This document shows, one piece after another, positions 53,638 to 62,689 of a stretch of DNA of 64,000 nucleotides (position 1 is the first letter of the stretch; each line of letters starts with the position of its first letter). Under the pieces are notes generated by a model, which was not told the DNA's origin, did no database searches, and saw nothing but the letters and a program-made list of their open reading frames with translations. The stretch comes from Celeribacter marinus (GTDB lineage Bacteria; Pseudomonadota; Alphaproteobacteria; Rhodobacterales; Rhodobacteraceae). The stretch is from positions 2,246,932 to 2,310,931 of the forward strand of contig NZ_CP012023.1 in NCBI RefSeq assembly GCF_001308265.1, read 5' to 3'. A program made the position numbers and the translations under genes.

Positions 53638-55383
53638 ATGACCGACGACATTCGCACCAAAAAGCTGATCAACGCGCCTGAGGACATCATCACCCACGCC
53701 CTTGAGGGCATGATCGCCGCCCACCCCGACATGCTCACAATCGAGGGCGCAACAGGGCGTGCGGTCGTGGCAAAAGACGGCCCGCGTGACGGCAAAGTCG
53801 GCGTGATCATCGGGGGCGGATCGGGACACGAGCCTGCGTTCGCGGGCTATGTCGGGCGAGGACTGGCCGATGCCGCCGCCGTTGGCAACGTGTTTGCCTC
53901 TCCCTCTCCCGAACAGATCCTTGACGCGGCCAAAGCCGCTGATGGCGGTGCTGGCGTGTTCTTTCTCTACGGAAATTATACCGGCGATGTGATGAATTTC
54001 GACATGGCCGCCGAGGCGTGCGAGCGCTTGGGCATCCCTGCCCGCTCTGTCCAAGTGACTGACGATGTGGCCTCCGCGCCCAGAGGCCGCGAGGATGAGC
54101 GGCGCGGTATTGCGGGCGACTTTTTCGTGTTCAAAATCGCGGGGGCCGCCGCCGAGCAGGGCCGCGATCTGGACGCTTGCGTGGCTGCGGCTCAATCGGC
54201 CAACGACAATTGCCGTTCTATGGGCGTGGCACTCACCGCGTGCTCCATGCCGCAAACGGGCAAGCTGAATTTCGAGATCGGTCACAACGAGATGGAAATC
54301 GGCATGGGCGTACACGGCGAGCCGGGAATGCGCCGTGGTCCCCTTGAAACCGCCGACGCCGTGACCGACGAATTGATGGGGATGATCCTCGACGATATGG
54401 CGCTTGATACGGGCGACGAGGTGGCGGTTTTGGTCAACGGACTTGGCGCTACGGGCCAGTTGGAGCTTTACATCATCCACCGCCGCGTGGCGCAGATTTT
54501 GGCCGAACGCGGTGTGAGCATCCATTACGCATGGGTGGGCGAATACTGCACCTCACTGGAGATGGCTGGCGCATCTGTGACGCTGCTTAAACTCGACGCC
54601 GACCTCAAAAACCTGCTCGACACACCGTGCCGCACCCCTGCGCTCACGGTCGCTGGCGCGCTTGCCCCCAAAGGGACGCGCACCGCGCGCCACCATGAAA
54701 GCGCGGCTGAAACCACACGTATCGACCGTTCTCTCCTCAAAACCGATGGGATCATCACGCCCGAGCGGTTCCGCACCATGATGCTCGCGGTTGCGGATGC
54801 CATTTTTGCCAACCGCGACTGGTTGTCCGAACTGGATGGTGTCATTGGCGATGGCGACCACGGCGTGACGATGGACATCGGGTTTGCCGCCGTGCGTCAG
54901 GGGTTTGACACGCCACGCGACGAGACCATAACGCAGATGTGCGACCGCATGGGCAAGGTATTCTTGGACGCTGTTGGCGCCTCATCTGGCCCGCTTTATG
55001 CCTCAGCCTTCCAATCGGCAGGCGCGGCCGTGTCGGACCGTCTCAATCTTGATGCCGCCGCAATGGTGGCATGGATCGAAGGGCTAAGTGACGGGATCGT
55101 CGCCCGTGGTGGCGCGTGCGTGGGTGAAAAAACCATGGTTGACGCCTATGTGCCTGCGGTCAACGCCGCCAAAGCCGCGCTTGGTGCGGGCGCGGATATC
55201 ACCGATTGCCTAAACGCCGCGACCATAGGCGCAAAAGAGGGCCGCGATTACACAGCCACAATCGAAAGCAAACGCGGGCGGTCAAAAAAGCTTGGCGACA
55301 GATCAATCGGCCATATGGACCCCGGTGCGGCCTCAGCACATGTGATCCTTGCGACCCTACAAAAGGCCGTCTCTGCGTTCTAA
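53638..55383 (+). CDS. dhaKL: Fused dihydroxyacetone-type kinase (DhaK-DhaL)
   Basis: The 581-residue single-chain, ATP-dependent kinase has an N-terminal DhaK domain (residues 1-330) with H64 in GGGSGHEPAF, D117 in YTGDVMNFD and the covalent H226 in MGVHGEPG. The C-terminal DhaL domain (~370-581) has the ATP-metal motif GDGDHGVTMD and GRDYTATIESKRGRS. All key residues are present. Such enzymes phosphorylate dihydroxyacetone, glyceraldehyde or tetruloses. It follows the isomerase by one base. Its stop overlaps that of the convergent histidine kinase. It is only distantly like the split DhaK/DhaL in the tRNA-Ser element. Confidence 0.9.
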   Translation: MTDDIRTKKLINAPEDIITHALEGMIAAHPDMLTIEGATGRAVVAKDGPRDGKVGVIIGGGSGHEPAFAGYVGRGLADAAAVGNVFASPSPEQILDAAKAADGGAGVFFLYGNYTGDVMNFDMAAEACERLGIPARSVQVTDDVASAPRGREDERRGIAGDFFVFKIAGAAAEQGRDLDACVAAAQSANDNCRSMGVALTACSMPQTGKLNFEIGHNEMEIGMGVHGEPGMRRGPLETADAVTDELMGMILDDMALDTGDEVAVLVNGLGATGQLELYIIHRRVAQILAERGVSIHYAWVGEYCTSLEMAGASVTLLKLDADLKNLLDTPCRTPALTVAGALAPKGTRTARHHESAAETTRIDRSLLKTDGIITPERFRTMMLAVADAIFANRDWLSELDGVIGDGDHGVTMDIGFAAVRQGFDTPRDETITQMCDRMGKVFLDAVGASSGPLYASAFQSAGAAVSDRLNLDAAAMVAWIEGLSDGIVARGGACVGEKTMVDAYVPAVNAAKAALGAGADITDCLNAATIGAKEGRDYTATIESKRGRSKKLGDRSIGHMDPGAASAHVILATLQKAVSAF

Positions 55384-56744
55384 GGCTTGGGAAAGGTGAA
55401 CACAGCACTCACGCCATCGTGCGCACCAATCGCGGGCGACAACAGCGTGAGCGTCCCACCCAGATTTCGGGCCACAGTGTCGGATATATATAGCCCAAGA
55501 CCAAGCCCGCCACCGCGCGCATCGTGGCGGGCAAATCGGGTGGTCAGCATAGACAAATCATCGGCGGCAATGACAGACCCGCTATTTGAGACACTCAGCG
55601 CGTGAATTCCAAGCGTGATAACAACGGGCTGTGTCTCGTCGCCGTAGCGCACAGCGTTGTCGATGAGGTTGGATGCAATGATCGCGAAATCATCCGCACT
55701 GATCCGCGACATGACAGGCGCGTCCTCGACGCAGACCTCCAATCGCGCCGCGACCAACGGATCGACACCACTGCGCTCTTGGACAATGAGGGCCAAGACG
55801 TCCCCCAGATCGGTTGGGATGCTTGACGCACGCGGCCCCGCGTCCGCACGCCCCAATTGCAACAATCGCTCGACGAGACGCGTCATGCGTTTCAATGCTT
55901 GTTCGACGGCTTCGATCTCACCCACATCGCCATCCCTGTGACGAGATTTTAGATGTTGCGTCTTGGCAAGGGCCACGGCAAGCGGCGTGCGCAATTCATG
56001 GGCGGCGTTCGAGGCAAAATGGCGCTCGGCGTCCAATGCTTTCGACAGGCGCGCCATGAATCCGTTTACGGTTGTCACAACCGCGCGCAATTCACTCGGC
56101 AAGCCCGCGCGTTCAATCGGCTCCAAAAGTTCATGACCACGTGCCGAAATCTCGTTGCTCACCTCAATGAGCGGACGCAGCGCACTGCGCGTCACCCAAC
56201 GCACCAATAAAAATGCAATCGCAATCAGCGGAATCATCGGACCAGAAAAGGCCAACAGGCTTTCCAATACGGCCTCTTTTCGTTCCGCAGCGACCTCTGC
56301 GAGGATCACAACTTCACCGCGCGCATTGGGTGCGCTAATATAAAACCGATGCATCGCATCAGCGTAAAACCGATCGGTGCCGACACGTTGGGGATCGGGA
56401 AACGCGGCATCGCCGTGCGACTTCAAAAGGAGACCTGCGCGCGGGTCCACAAGCGCAAACACCAAAGACGTCTGATGATCGTCAAGATCGCCCAAACCGT
56501 GTTGAGCGATATCAACACCCGCCGCGCCGCTCAACGGCACCGCACGCGTCAACAACGCCATAACAATCGGTGACATCTCGCGCAAAGCCTCGTCGCGCTG
56601 CTCGGTCGTCTCGGATTGAAGCACGGACGCCATGATCAAAATGGACAAGGACACAACTACGGCAAAACCGAGACTGGTGAACACCGCGACACGGCGCGCG
56701 AGGCTATGGGAGCGCGCAAGGCTATGAGGGCGCACGAGGCTCAT
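55380..56744 (-). CDS. Sensor histidine kinase
   Basis: The 454-residue membrane kinase has two transmembrane segments (about residues 18-42 and 165-183) enclosing a periplasmic sensor of ~120 residues. After a linker, the phosphoacceptor is H249 in AAHELRTPLA; the N-box reads SNLIDNAVRYG and the G-box GGGLGLGLYIS. Overall it resembles the QseC/TctE/PhoQ-like group. It overlaps the response regulator gene by four bases, which lies upstream on the same strand. Signal is unknown; neighbours suggest envelope or lipid A control. Confidence 0.88.
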   Translation of the reverse strand: MSLVRPHSLARSHSLARRVAVFTSLGFAVVVSLSILIMASVLQSETTEQRDEALREMSPIVMALLTRAVPLSGAAGVDIAQHGLGDLDDHQTSLVFALVDPRAGLLLKSHGDAAFPDPQRVGTDRFYADAMHRFYISAPNARGEVVILAEVAAERKEAVLESLLAFSGPMIPLIAIAFLLVRWVTRSALRPLIEVSNEISARGHELLEPIERAGLPSELRAVVTTVNGFMARLSKALDAERHFASNAAHELRTPLAVALAKTQHLKSRHRDGDVGEIEAVEQALKRMTRLVERLLQLGRADAGPRASSIPTDLGDVLALIVQERSGVDPLVAARLEVCVEDAPVMSRISADDFAIIASNLIDNAVRYGDETQPVVITLGIHALSVSNSGSVIAADDLSMLTTRFARHDARGGGLGLGLYISDTVARNLGGTLTLLSPAIGAHDGVSAVFTFPKP

Positions 56745-57400
56745 GTCCGCCCCATTTTATAGCCGATGCCGCGCACCGTCATCACCGCTGTCTTGCCCAA
56801 CTTTGCGCGCAAACGGCTAACATGGGCCTCGATAGCGTTGCTTTCGACCTCATAGCCGTGCCCATACAACGTGTCTTCCAGATCAGATTTAGAAAAGGTC
56901 ATATCGGGGCGCGACGACAAGCGATCAATCAGCCCCCATTCGCGGCGCGTAAGATCAACAGTGTGCCCCGCCACCGTTACGGATTTTGTCGAGCAATGCA
57001 CACAGACGTCACCAAACGCGCGCACCGGTGTCGCCAAAATTGTCTGGCGGCTCAAGTTTGCCTCGATCCGCGCGACCATCTCATCGAGATCAAAGGGCTT
57101 CACAAGGTAATCATCTGCCCCCGCCTTTAGCCCCTCGATACGCTCGGAAATGCGGTCGCGCGCCGTGGCAATCAAAACCGGTGGCGTAAACCCATCGTGC
57201 CGCAGCGCGCGCAAAAACGTCAGCCCGTCCCCGTCAGGCAAACCAAGGTCCAGCAACAGCAAATCATACATTGTCCCCGCCATACTTGCGCGGGCTGACG
57301 CCAGATCCGTGACGTGGTCAGCGGCGTGACTGGCATCGCGCAAATATGCGCACACGGTCTCACCCAAAGCCACCTCGTCCTCAATCACCAACAATCGCAT
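56741..57400 (-). CDS. OmpR-family response regulator
   Basis: The protein has 219 residues from ATG 57400 (MRLLVIEDEVALGET); upstream codons are open but without similarity. The receiver has D8, phosphoacceptor D51 in LLLLDLGLPDGDG and the lysine of YLVKPFD. The C-terminal OmpR winged helix has LTRREWGLIDRLSSRPDMTFSKSDLEDTLYG and ESNAIEAHVSRLRAKLG. It is the partner of the histidine kinase encoded next, and is divergent from the LpxB-N/GT39 pair 115 bp away, which it may control. Confidence 0.9.
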   Translation of the reverse strand: MRLLVIEDEVALGETVCAYLRDASHAADHVTDLASARASMAGTMYDLLLLDLGLPDGDGLTFLRALRHDGFTPPVLIATARDRISERIEGLKAGADDYLVKPFDLDEMVARIEANLSRQTILATPVRAFGDVCVHCSTKSVTVAGHTVDLTRREWGLIDRLSSRPDMTFSKSDLEDTLYGHGYEVESNAIEAHVSRLRAKLGKTAVMTVRGIGYKMGRT

Positions 57401-57515
57401 GGCCTGCGCCCCTCGCCGCTCTCTCTTTTGCCCTCTTATAGACCGCCCGTCAGGTTCTCGTAAGGCGCGATCGCCATAGGGCGTCAAAACACATCGCTAT
57501 CAAAGGACAACGCGC

Positions 57516-57788
57516 ATGTCGGACAGCTTTTGGATCAGCATCGGGTTTATTGGACAACTGCTCTTTACCTCACGCTTTTTGGTGCAGTGGATCGCCAGTG
57601 AACGCAAACGCCAAAGCGTGGTTCCGCATGCGTTTTGGTGGTTCAGCCTTGCAGGCGGCTCAACCCTCTTGGTCTACGCGCTCTGGCGCAAAGACCCCGT
57701 GTTTATCCTTGGTCAGGGGATGGGTCTGTTTATCTACGTGCGAAACCTGATGCTCTTGTCCAATACGGCAAAAGAGGACGCGGCATAA
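57516..57788 (+). CDS. LpxB N-terminal-like small membrane protein (LAB_N)
   Basis: The 90-residue protein has three hydrophobic helices: FWISIGFIGQLLFTSRFLVQW, FWWFSLAGGSTLLVYALW and a third near FILGQGMGLFIYVRNLML. This is the LAB_N pattern (lipid-A-disaccharide synthase N-terminal domain) and occurs as a separate small protein beside glycosyltransferases. It resembles small multidrug-resistance-like flippase subunits. Its TAA overlaps the GT39 start by one base (TAATG), so the two work together, probably in lipid-linked sugar transfer. Confidence 0.87.
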   Translation: MSDSFWISIGFIGQLLFTSRFLVQWIASERKRQSVVPHAFWWFSLAGGSTLLVYALWRKDPVFILGQGMGLFIYVRNLMLLSNTAKEDAA

Positions 57789-59356
57789 TGGGACATCCAA
57801 ACCGCTATGCTGCGCTCGCCGTGTTTGCTGTTGTGACCTTGTTCGGGATAGCCTTGCGCCCACTTTTACCGATTGATGAAACCCGTTACGTTGGTGTGGC
57901 CTGGGATATGCACCTAACAGGCGACTACCTTGTCCCCACGAAGAACTTTGAGCTTTACACGCATAAACCACCGCTGTTGTTTTGGGTGATGAACCTGCTT
58001 TGGGGGGTGTTTGGCGTGAGCGAATATGTCGCGCGCTTGGCCGCCCCCATGTTCTCGCTTGCCACGATATGGCTCACGGGTCGCTTGGCCACACAGCTTT
58101 GGCCAGACGACGCAGGCATCGGCGGACGTGCGATGTGGGCCTTGGCGGGCACATTTTCATTCGCCATTTACGGCGGGGCGACGATGTTCGACACCGCATT
58201 GGCCACCGCGACATTGCTAGGCCTGCTGTCACTTGTGGCCGCGCTCAAAACGGGTCGTTGGCGCTATTGGACGGGCTTTGGTGTGGCGCTGGCCGTGGGC
58301 GCATTGGCCAAAGGTCCGGTGATCTTCGTGCATCTCCTGCCCGCCGTCCTCTTTGCACCGGTGTGGGCCAAACACCTTGGCCCCGTCACACCGACCCGAT
58401 TGGGCGCGGGACTTGGCCTCGCTTTGATAACAGGTCTTGCAGTGGCCGCACTTTGGCTTGTGCCCGCGATCATCTCGGGCGGGGCGCAGTACCGTGACGC
58501 CATTTTGTGGAAGCAAAGCGCAGGACGTATTGCCCAATCGTTTGCCCATGCGCGTCCCTTTTATTGGTACGCGGCCCTCACCCCGCTGTTGTTGTTTCCG
58601 TGGGTCTTTGTCCCGCAACTTTGGCGCGCTATGGCAAAAGCCTCATGGGCGGACACAGGTCTACGCCTTGCCGCGATTTGGGGCGGCGCATCATTGATCT
58701 TGTTCAGCTTTATCAGCGGCAAGCAATTGCACTACCTTGTCCCTGAGCTGCCTGCCATTGCCCTAATTGTTGCCCGCTTAAGCCCCTCTTTTGGCGATGC
58801 ACGCCCTTGGATTCCCGCCGCACTTATCGCGTTGGCGGGCGCGCTGTTTTGCGCCGCGGGCGTGGGGGTCGTGGACGTGACGCACCTGTCCGAGCTGTTA
58901 ACACCCCAAATCACCCTATTGGCAGTGGGCTTCACGCTTTTGGCTCTATCTGGATTGGCGATGAGCGATAACATAGTGCGCGGCGGGGCGGTTCTATCAT
59001 TGGGGCTCCTGCTTTGCCTTGGCCTCACGATCCGGTTCACCGATCTGTTTGACGCCTATGATGCGCGTATCATCGCCCAGACCCTCGCGCCCTATGAGGA
59101 GGGCGGCATTGCCGTCTTTACCGACGAATATCATGCGCAGTTCAACTTTGGCGCGCGGGCCACCCGCCATATGACGCCGATCGCAACAATGGATGCCCTT
59201 AAGGACTGGGCCCATGCGCACCCAAATGGCGCTATTGTCGGCAGGCGCGACAAAACGCCGATCACCGATGCGCCCGCAACCACGATTGTGTACGACTCGC
59301 ACCCCTACGCAATTTGGCCCGTCGACGAGTTGACGCGCGAGATGTCACAAAAGTGA
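57788..59356 (+). CDS. GT39/ArnT-like membrane glycosyltransferase
   Basis: The 522-residue multi-helix membrane protein starts at ATG 57788; the frame is open upstream but would overlap the LAB_N gene. The first periplasmic loop has the catalytic acidic motif (LLPIDETRYVGVAWDM), followed by HKPPLLFWVMNLLWGVFG, typical of ArnT/PMT enzymes that move a sugar from polyprenyl phosphate to lipid A or a protein. At least ten hydrophobic segments follow, with a soluble C-terminal part. With LAB_N and the divergent two-component system it suggests regulated lipid A glycosylation. The sugar is unknown. Confidence 0.87.
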   Translation: MGHPNRYAALAVFAVVTLFGIALRPLLPIDETRYVGVAWDMHLTGDYLVPTKNFELYTHKPPLLFWVMNLLWGVFGVSEYVARLAAPMFSLATIWLTGRLATQLWPDDAGIGGRAMWALAGTFSFAIYGGATMFDTALATATLLGLLSLVAALKTGRWRYWTGFGVALAVGALAKGPVIFVHLLPAVLFAPVWAKHLGPVTPTRLGAGLGLALITGLAVAALWLVPAIISGGAQYRDAILWKQSAGRIAQSFAHARPFYWYAALTPLLLFPWVFVPQLWRAMAKASWADTGLRLAAIWGGASLILFSFISGKQLHYLVPELPAIALIVARLSPSFGDARPWIPAALIALAGALFCAAGVGVVDVTHLSELLTPQITLLAVGFTLLALSGLAMSDNIVRGGAVLSLGLLLCLGLTIRFTDLFDAYDARIIAQTLAPYEEGGIAVFTDEYHAQFNFGARATRHMTPIATMDALKDWAHAHPNGAIVGRRDKTPITDAPATTIVYDSHPYAIWPVDELTREMSQK

Positions 59357-59502
59357 CTGCGTTGTCCCGTCATTTGGGCCACAACAGTCTCGCAAACGCC
59401 ACCCCAAGCAGGTCAAACGACAACATGAGGGCCGTGCAATAAGGTGATCCGTGTGCTCTTGTGATGCGAGAAAATCCGCCGAAAGGTAAAATTTGTTACC
59501 CG

Positions 59503-59518
59503 CGTGATGCATGTCACA
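59503..59518. promoter_or_regulatory. CRP-like site before the desaturase gene
   Basis: CGTGATGCATGTCACA has the GTGA-N6-TCAC symmetry of CRP-type sites and lies 60 bp before the ATG at 59578. A single match of this length can be chance, so this is weak. Confidence 0.3.
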
Positions 59519-59577
59519 TTTGCGCTAGCGTCATAATCGGCTATGAGGTTGGCCGACACATAGAAAAAAGTAGGCGC

Positions 59578-60612
59578 ATGTCTGATAATTCCAAAATTGC
59601 CACACCCTCCCCTGCAATGCCCGAAGCCAAAGAATGGGTTCGCATTCTCGCAGGATACCGTGACCCCAATGTTATGCGCAGCGTCTTTGAACTCGCCGTC
59701 ACAGTGGGTCCATTCCTGCTTTTGTGGGTCTTGGCATGGAAGGCGCTTGCGGTCAGCTATTGGCTGACCTTTGCGATTTCGATCGTCAACGCGGCCTTTT
59801 TGTTGCGCCTGTTCGCCATCCAACACGATTGCGGCCACGGATCGTTTCTCAAGAATCGCACGGCCAGTGATTGGCTCGGGCGCGTCCTTGGCGTTATGAC
59901 CCTCACGCCCTATGATGTGTGGCGCAGCTCGCATTCGATTCATCATAGCTCGGCCGGCAACCTTGGACGGCGTGGAATTGGTGATGTCCACACGCTCACC
60001 GTTGCAGAGTATACCGCGCTGTCAGCGCCCAAGCGTCTGCTATACCGCCTGTACCGCCACCCGATTGTGTTGTTCGGGTTTGGCCCCGGCTATTTATTCT
60101 TTCTCCAAAACCGTCTCCCGCTCGGTTTGATGGCCCGCGCAAAATACTGGGTCAGCGCCATGAGCACCAATGCGGCGATCTTGATCATTTTGGGTCTGAT
60201 TTGGCATTTCGGCGGCGCAGTTGCGGTGTTCTTGATTTTCTTGCCTTCAACCCTTTTGGCGGCAACGGCAGGTGTCTGGCTGTTCTACGTACAGCATCAG
60301 TTTGAAACCACGCACTGGTCCTTTGAAGAGGATTGGCAAGTCCACGAAGCGGCACTTGAGGGCAGTTCCTACTACGTCCTGCCCCCCGTATTGCAATGGC
60401 TGAGCGCTAATATCGGCATTCACCACGTGCATCACCTATACGCGCGCATTCCGTTTTACCGTCTGCCTGAAGTGCTCAAAGATCACGCGGAATTGTCGCA
60501 AATCAACCGTATGACCATTCGCGAAAGCCTGCGTAGCGCACAATTGCACCTCTGGGATAGCAAGACAAAACGCCTCTTGTCGTTCACACAGGCCAAGGCT
60601 CTTTATAGCTAG
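59578..60612 (+). CDS. Membrane fatty acid desaturase
   Basis: The protein has 344 residues from ATG 59578 (MSDNSKIATPSPAMPEAKEW). The open frame runs 39 codons further upstream without similarity. The three histidine boxes that bind the di-iron centre are present: HDCGH, HSIHH and, near the end, HHVHH. Four or more membrane helices are seen. This is the omega-6/delta-12-like acyl-lipid desaturase family (PF00487), which adds double bonds to membrane fatty acids; position specificity is not readable. It stands alone with its own promoter region. Confidence 0.9.
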   Translation: MSDNSKIATPSPAMPEAKEWVRILAGYRDPNVMRSVFELAVTVGPFLLLWVLAWKALAVSYWLTFAISIVNAAFLLRLFAIQHDCGHGSFLKNRTASDWLGRVLGVMTLTPYDVWRSSHSIHHSSAGNLGRRGIGDVHTLTVAEYTALSAPKRLLYRLYRHPIVLFGFGPGYLFFLQNRLPLGLMARAKYWVSAMSTNAAILIILGLIWHFGGAVAVFLIFLPSTLLAATAGVWLFYVQHQFETTHWSFEEDWQVHEAALEGSSYYVLPPVLQWLSANIGIHHVHHLYARIPFYRLPEVLKDHAELSQINRMTIRESLRSAQLHLWDSKTKRLLSFTQAKALYS

Positions 60613-60737
60613 GTCCGCGACCACCCCAGACATCGACCGCAAGCGCATGAGAATGGCGCTTGCGTTACCAAGGCAGATCATCCACTGGTGTTGACGCGCA
60701 ATCGCGCCGATTGACGCTCACACCAAAGGAAACGGCC

Positions 60738-61781
60738 ATGCCACGCCGCGCGCCCTTTACCATAAAAAACACACAGATCGAGGCCGGCGCGCAGCGCACA
60801 GTCGCCCTACCCGTCAGCGTGTTATCCGACCACACCCCTGTCGCCATGTCCGTCCACGTCATCCATGGACGCCTAGACGGCCCCACGGTCTTTGTGAGTG
60901 CGGGAGTGCACGGTGACGAGGTCATCGGTGTCGAGATTGTGCGGCGACTATTGCGCACACCCAACCTTAAATCCTTACGCGGCACCCTGATTGTGATCCC
61001 CATCGTCAATGCTTTCGGATTTATGAACCACTCACGCTACCTACCCGACAGACGCGATCTCAACCGCTCGTTTCCGGGAAACTCGGACGGATCATTGGCC
61101 TCACGATTGGCGCATCTGTTTTTGAACGAAATTGTTGCGCGGTGTGATTTGGGCATTGATCTGCACTCTGCCGCTATCCACCGCACCAACCTGCCCCAAA
61201 TTCGCATATCGCCAGACAATGCGCGCACCGCTAAGCTGGCTGAAGTGTTCGGCGCACCTGTTATCTTGCAGTCCCCTTTGCGCGAGGGGTCACTGCGCGG
61301 GGCGGCCAAAGACATCGGCAAAGATGTGTTGCTGTTCGAGGCGGGCGAAGGGTTGAGGTTCGACGAAATGTCGGTGCGCTCAGGCGTAGCCGGCATCCTA
61401 CGCGTTCTCCATCATGTCGGCATGGTCTCCGCCAAAGGTATCTCGAAAACCAAAACACCGTCTCAATACTGTAGCTCTAGCAAATGGCTGCGCGCGCCCG
61501 TGGGCGGCTTGTTGCGGACCTTCAAAGCGGATGGTGATGTTGTGGCCGAGGGCGATGTGATGGCCGCAGTGTCCGACCCGTTTGGACAGGTGGAGCGCGA
61601 AATTCTAGCCCCGTTCAGCGGAATCATTGTTGGGCGCGCGGTCATGCCCGTGGTCAATGAGGGTGATGCGGTCTTTCACCTCGCCCGCGTCAAATCCGTA
61701 ATCCGCGCCGAAGAGATGATGGTCGAGATGAACGACCAACTCACCGACGATCCACTCTTTGACGAAGACGAAATCATCTAA
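60738..61781 (+). CDS. Succinylglutamate desuccinylase / aspartoacylase-family hydrolase
   Basis: The protein has 347 residues from ATG 60738, preceded by AAAGGA; upstream codons lack similarity. It is a zinc carboxypeptidase-like fold with metal motif GVHGDEVIG (H and E) and the third ligand in LGIDLHSA. It has RDLNRSFPG and a C-terminal beta domain (FSGIIVGRAVMPVVNEGDAVFHL), as in the AstE/AspA group of uncertain substrate. Such proteins remove acyl groups from amino acids or similar compounds. It is not near arginine or ectoine genes, so the substrate cannot be assigned. Confidence 0.85.
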   Translation: MPRRAPFTIKNTQIEAGAQRTVALPVSVLSDHTPVAMSVHVIHGRLDGPTVFVSAGVHGDEVIGVEIVRRLLRTPNLKSLRGTLIVIPIVNAFGFMNHSRYLPDRRDLNRSFPGNSDGSLASRLAHLFLNEIVARCDLGIDLHSAAIHRTNLPQIRISPDNARTAKLAEVFGAPVILQSPLREGSLRGAAKDIGKDVLLFEAGEGLRFDEMSVRSGVAGILRVLHHVGMVSAKGISKTKTPSQYCSSSKWLRAPVGGLLRTFKADGDVVAEGDVMAAVSDPFGQVEREILAPFSGIIVGRAVMPVVNEGDAVFHLARVKSVIRAEEMMVEMNDQLTDDPLFDEDEII

Positions 61782-62217
61782 ACCGCACCATCTCGCCACG
61801 ACATTACGAAAGACAGCCCACCACGCGCAAATACTGCGGGTGTTTCGGTCAAATACAGGCTGGAAAATGGTGCCCCCACACGGACTAATCTCAAAATGCT
61901 AAAGCATTTCTCTAACCGCCGTGAACTCACAAAGGTAATACCTGCAAGAGATATTATCAAACCTACTCAATTGCTTAGCCAATCTGACTGCCCATGAATC
62001 TTGCTGGATTAACTTCGGCATGTCAACCTTGTGTTCAGAGCCAAACACCACAAACACTGAAATGTAACCCAAAATGTATCCAAGAGGTGGAATTAAGGGG
62101 ATTACAGAATAGCTGTTGTTTTCCAGTAAGTTAAAGAAAAATTTGTTGAATTACAGGTGTTTATTCTTTGAGGATGTATCCCAGCTGCCTAACACCGCAT
62201 CCATGTTGCTGAGACAA
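61782..62217. other. Non-coding region before the replication-gene fragment
   Basis: These 436 bases have a lower GC content than the surrounding genes, and no gene, RNA or clear repeat was recognised. The region may be the decayed flank of a plasmid- or phage-derived segment, given the gene fragment that follows. Confidence 0.45.
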
Positions 62218-62517
62218 TCACTTTGATTTCACCTTCATCATAGGCCAAACACCCAACTGATCATAGAAAGCTTGGCGGTATATCTGTTCAGCTTGCTCTT
62301 TGTGTTTGAGGGGTACGATGATGCTGTCATGTAGGGGCAGCACCCCTACCCCGTGCTCGAGTAGCTGCTCCATTGTCACACGTAGAACCTCTGACTCACG
62401 GTAGTCTAGGTAGGCCCAATCCATGTGGCGCTTCTCTAGCATCACAATCTGAGGCATTCCCTTCATCATGGCTGACTTGATGTCCCGCCAAGGTAGAGTT
62501 GAGGCTACGTCTGGATG
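62218..62517 (-). pseudogene. C-terminal fragment of a plasmid/phage replication protein
   Basis: About 100 residues remain. They contain DWAYLDYRESEVLRVTMEQLLEHGVGVLPLHDSIIVP followed by KHKEQAEQIYRQAF, written here as visible order; the VLPLHDSIIVP motif recurs at the C-terminus of replication proteins of plasmids and prophages. The N-terminal part is missing because an IS21-family end (TGTCAACGGC) begins at 62518; the open frame only appears to continue into the IS. It shows that a second replicon or prophage piece was once here. Family assignment is moderate. Confidence 0.55.
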
Positions 62518-62603
62518 TGTCAACGGCAGAGTAAAATTGGACCAAAGGGCAGCGCAAAATGTTGCCACATTGAAGGTGGCGTGATGAGGGTGCAGCCGTA
62601 GGC

Positions 62604-62655
62604 CAGCATCCGGGCGGCCGCGCTTGTCATATAGCTGGCGGTTGCCCGGATGCTG
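62604..62655 (-). repeat. Inverted repeat downstream of istB
   Basis: CAGCATCCGGGC (62604-62615) and GCCCGGATGCTG (62644-62655) are exact inverse copies with a 28-base spacer. They lie 35 bases after the istB stop and inside the IS21 end, and could form a terminator-like hairpin. Confidence 0.6.
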
Positions 62656-62689
62656 TGGCCCGTCAGGGCCAATCTGTGCTGATTGTGGT

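Noticed and set aside
59413-59991. 192-codon minus-strand frame over the desaturase start
   Set aside because: It is antisense to the clear histidine-box gene and has low-complexity composition.
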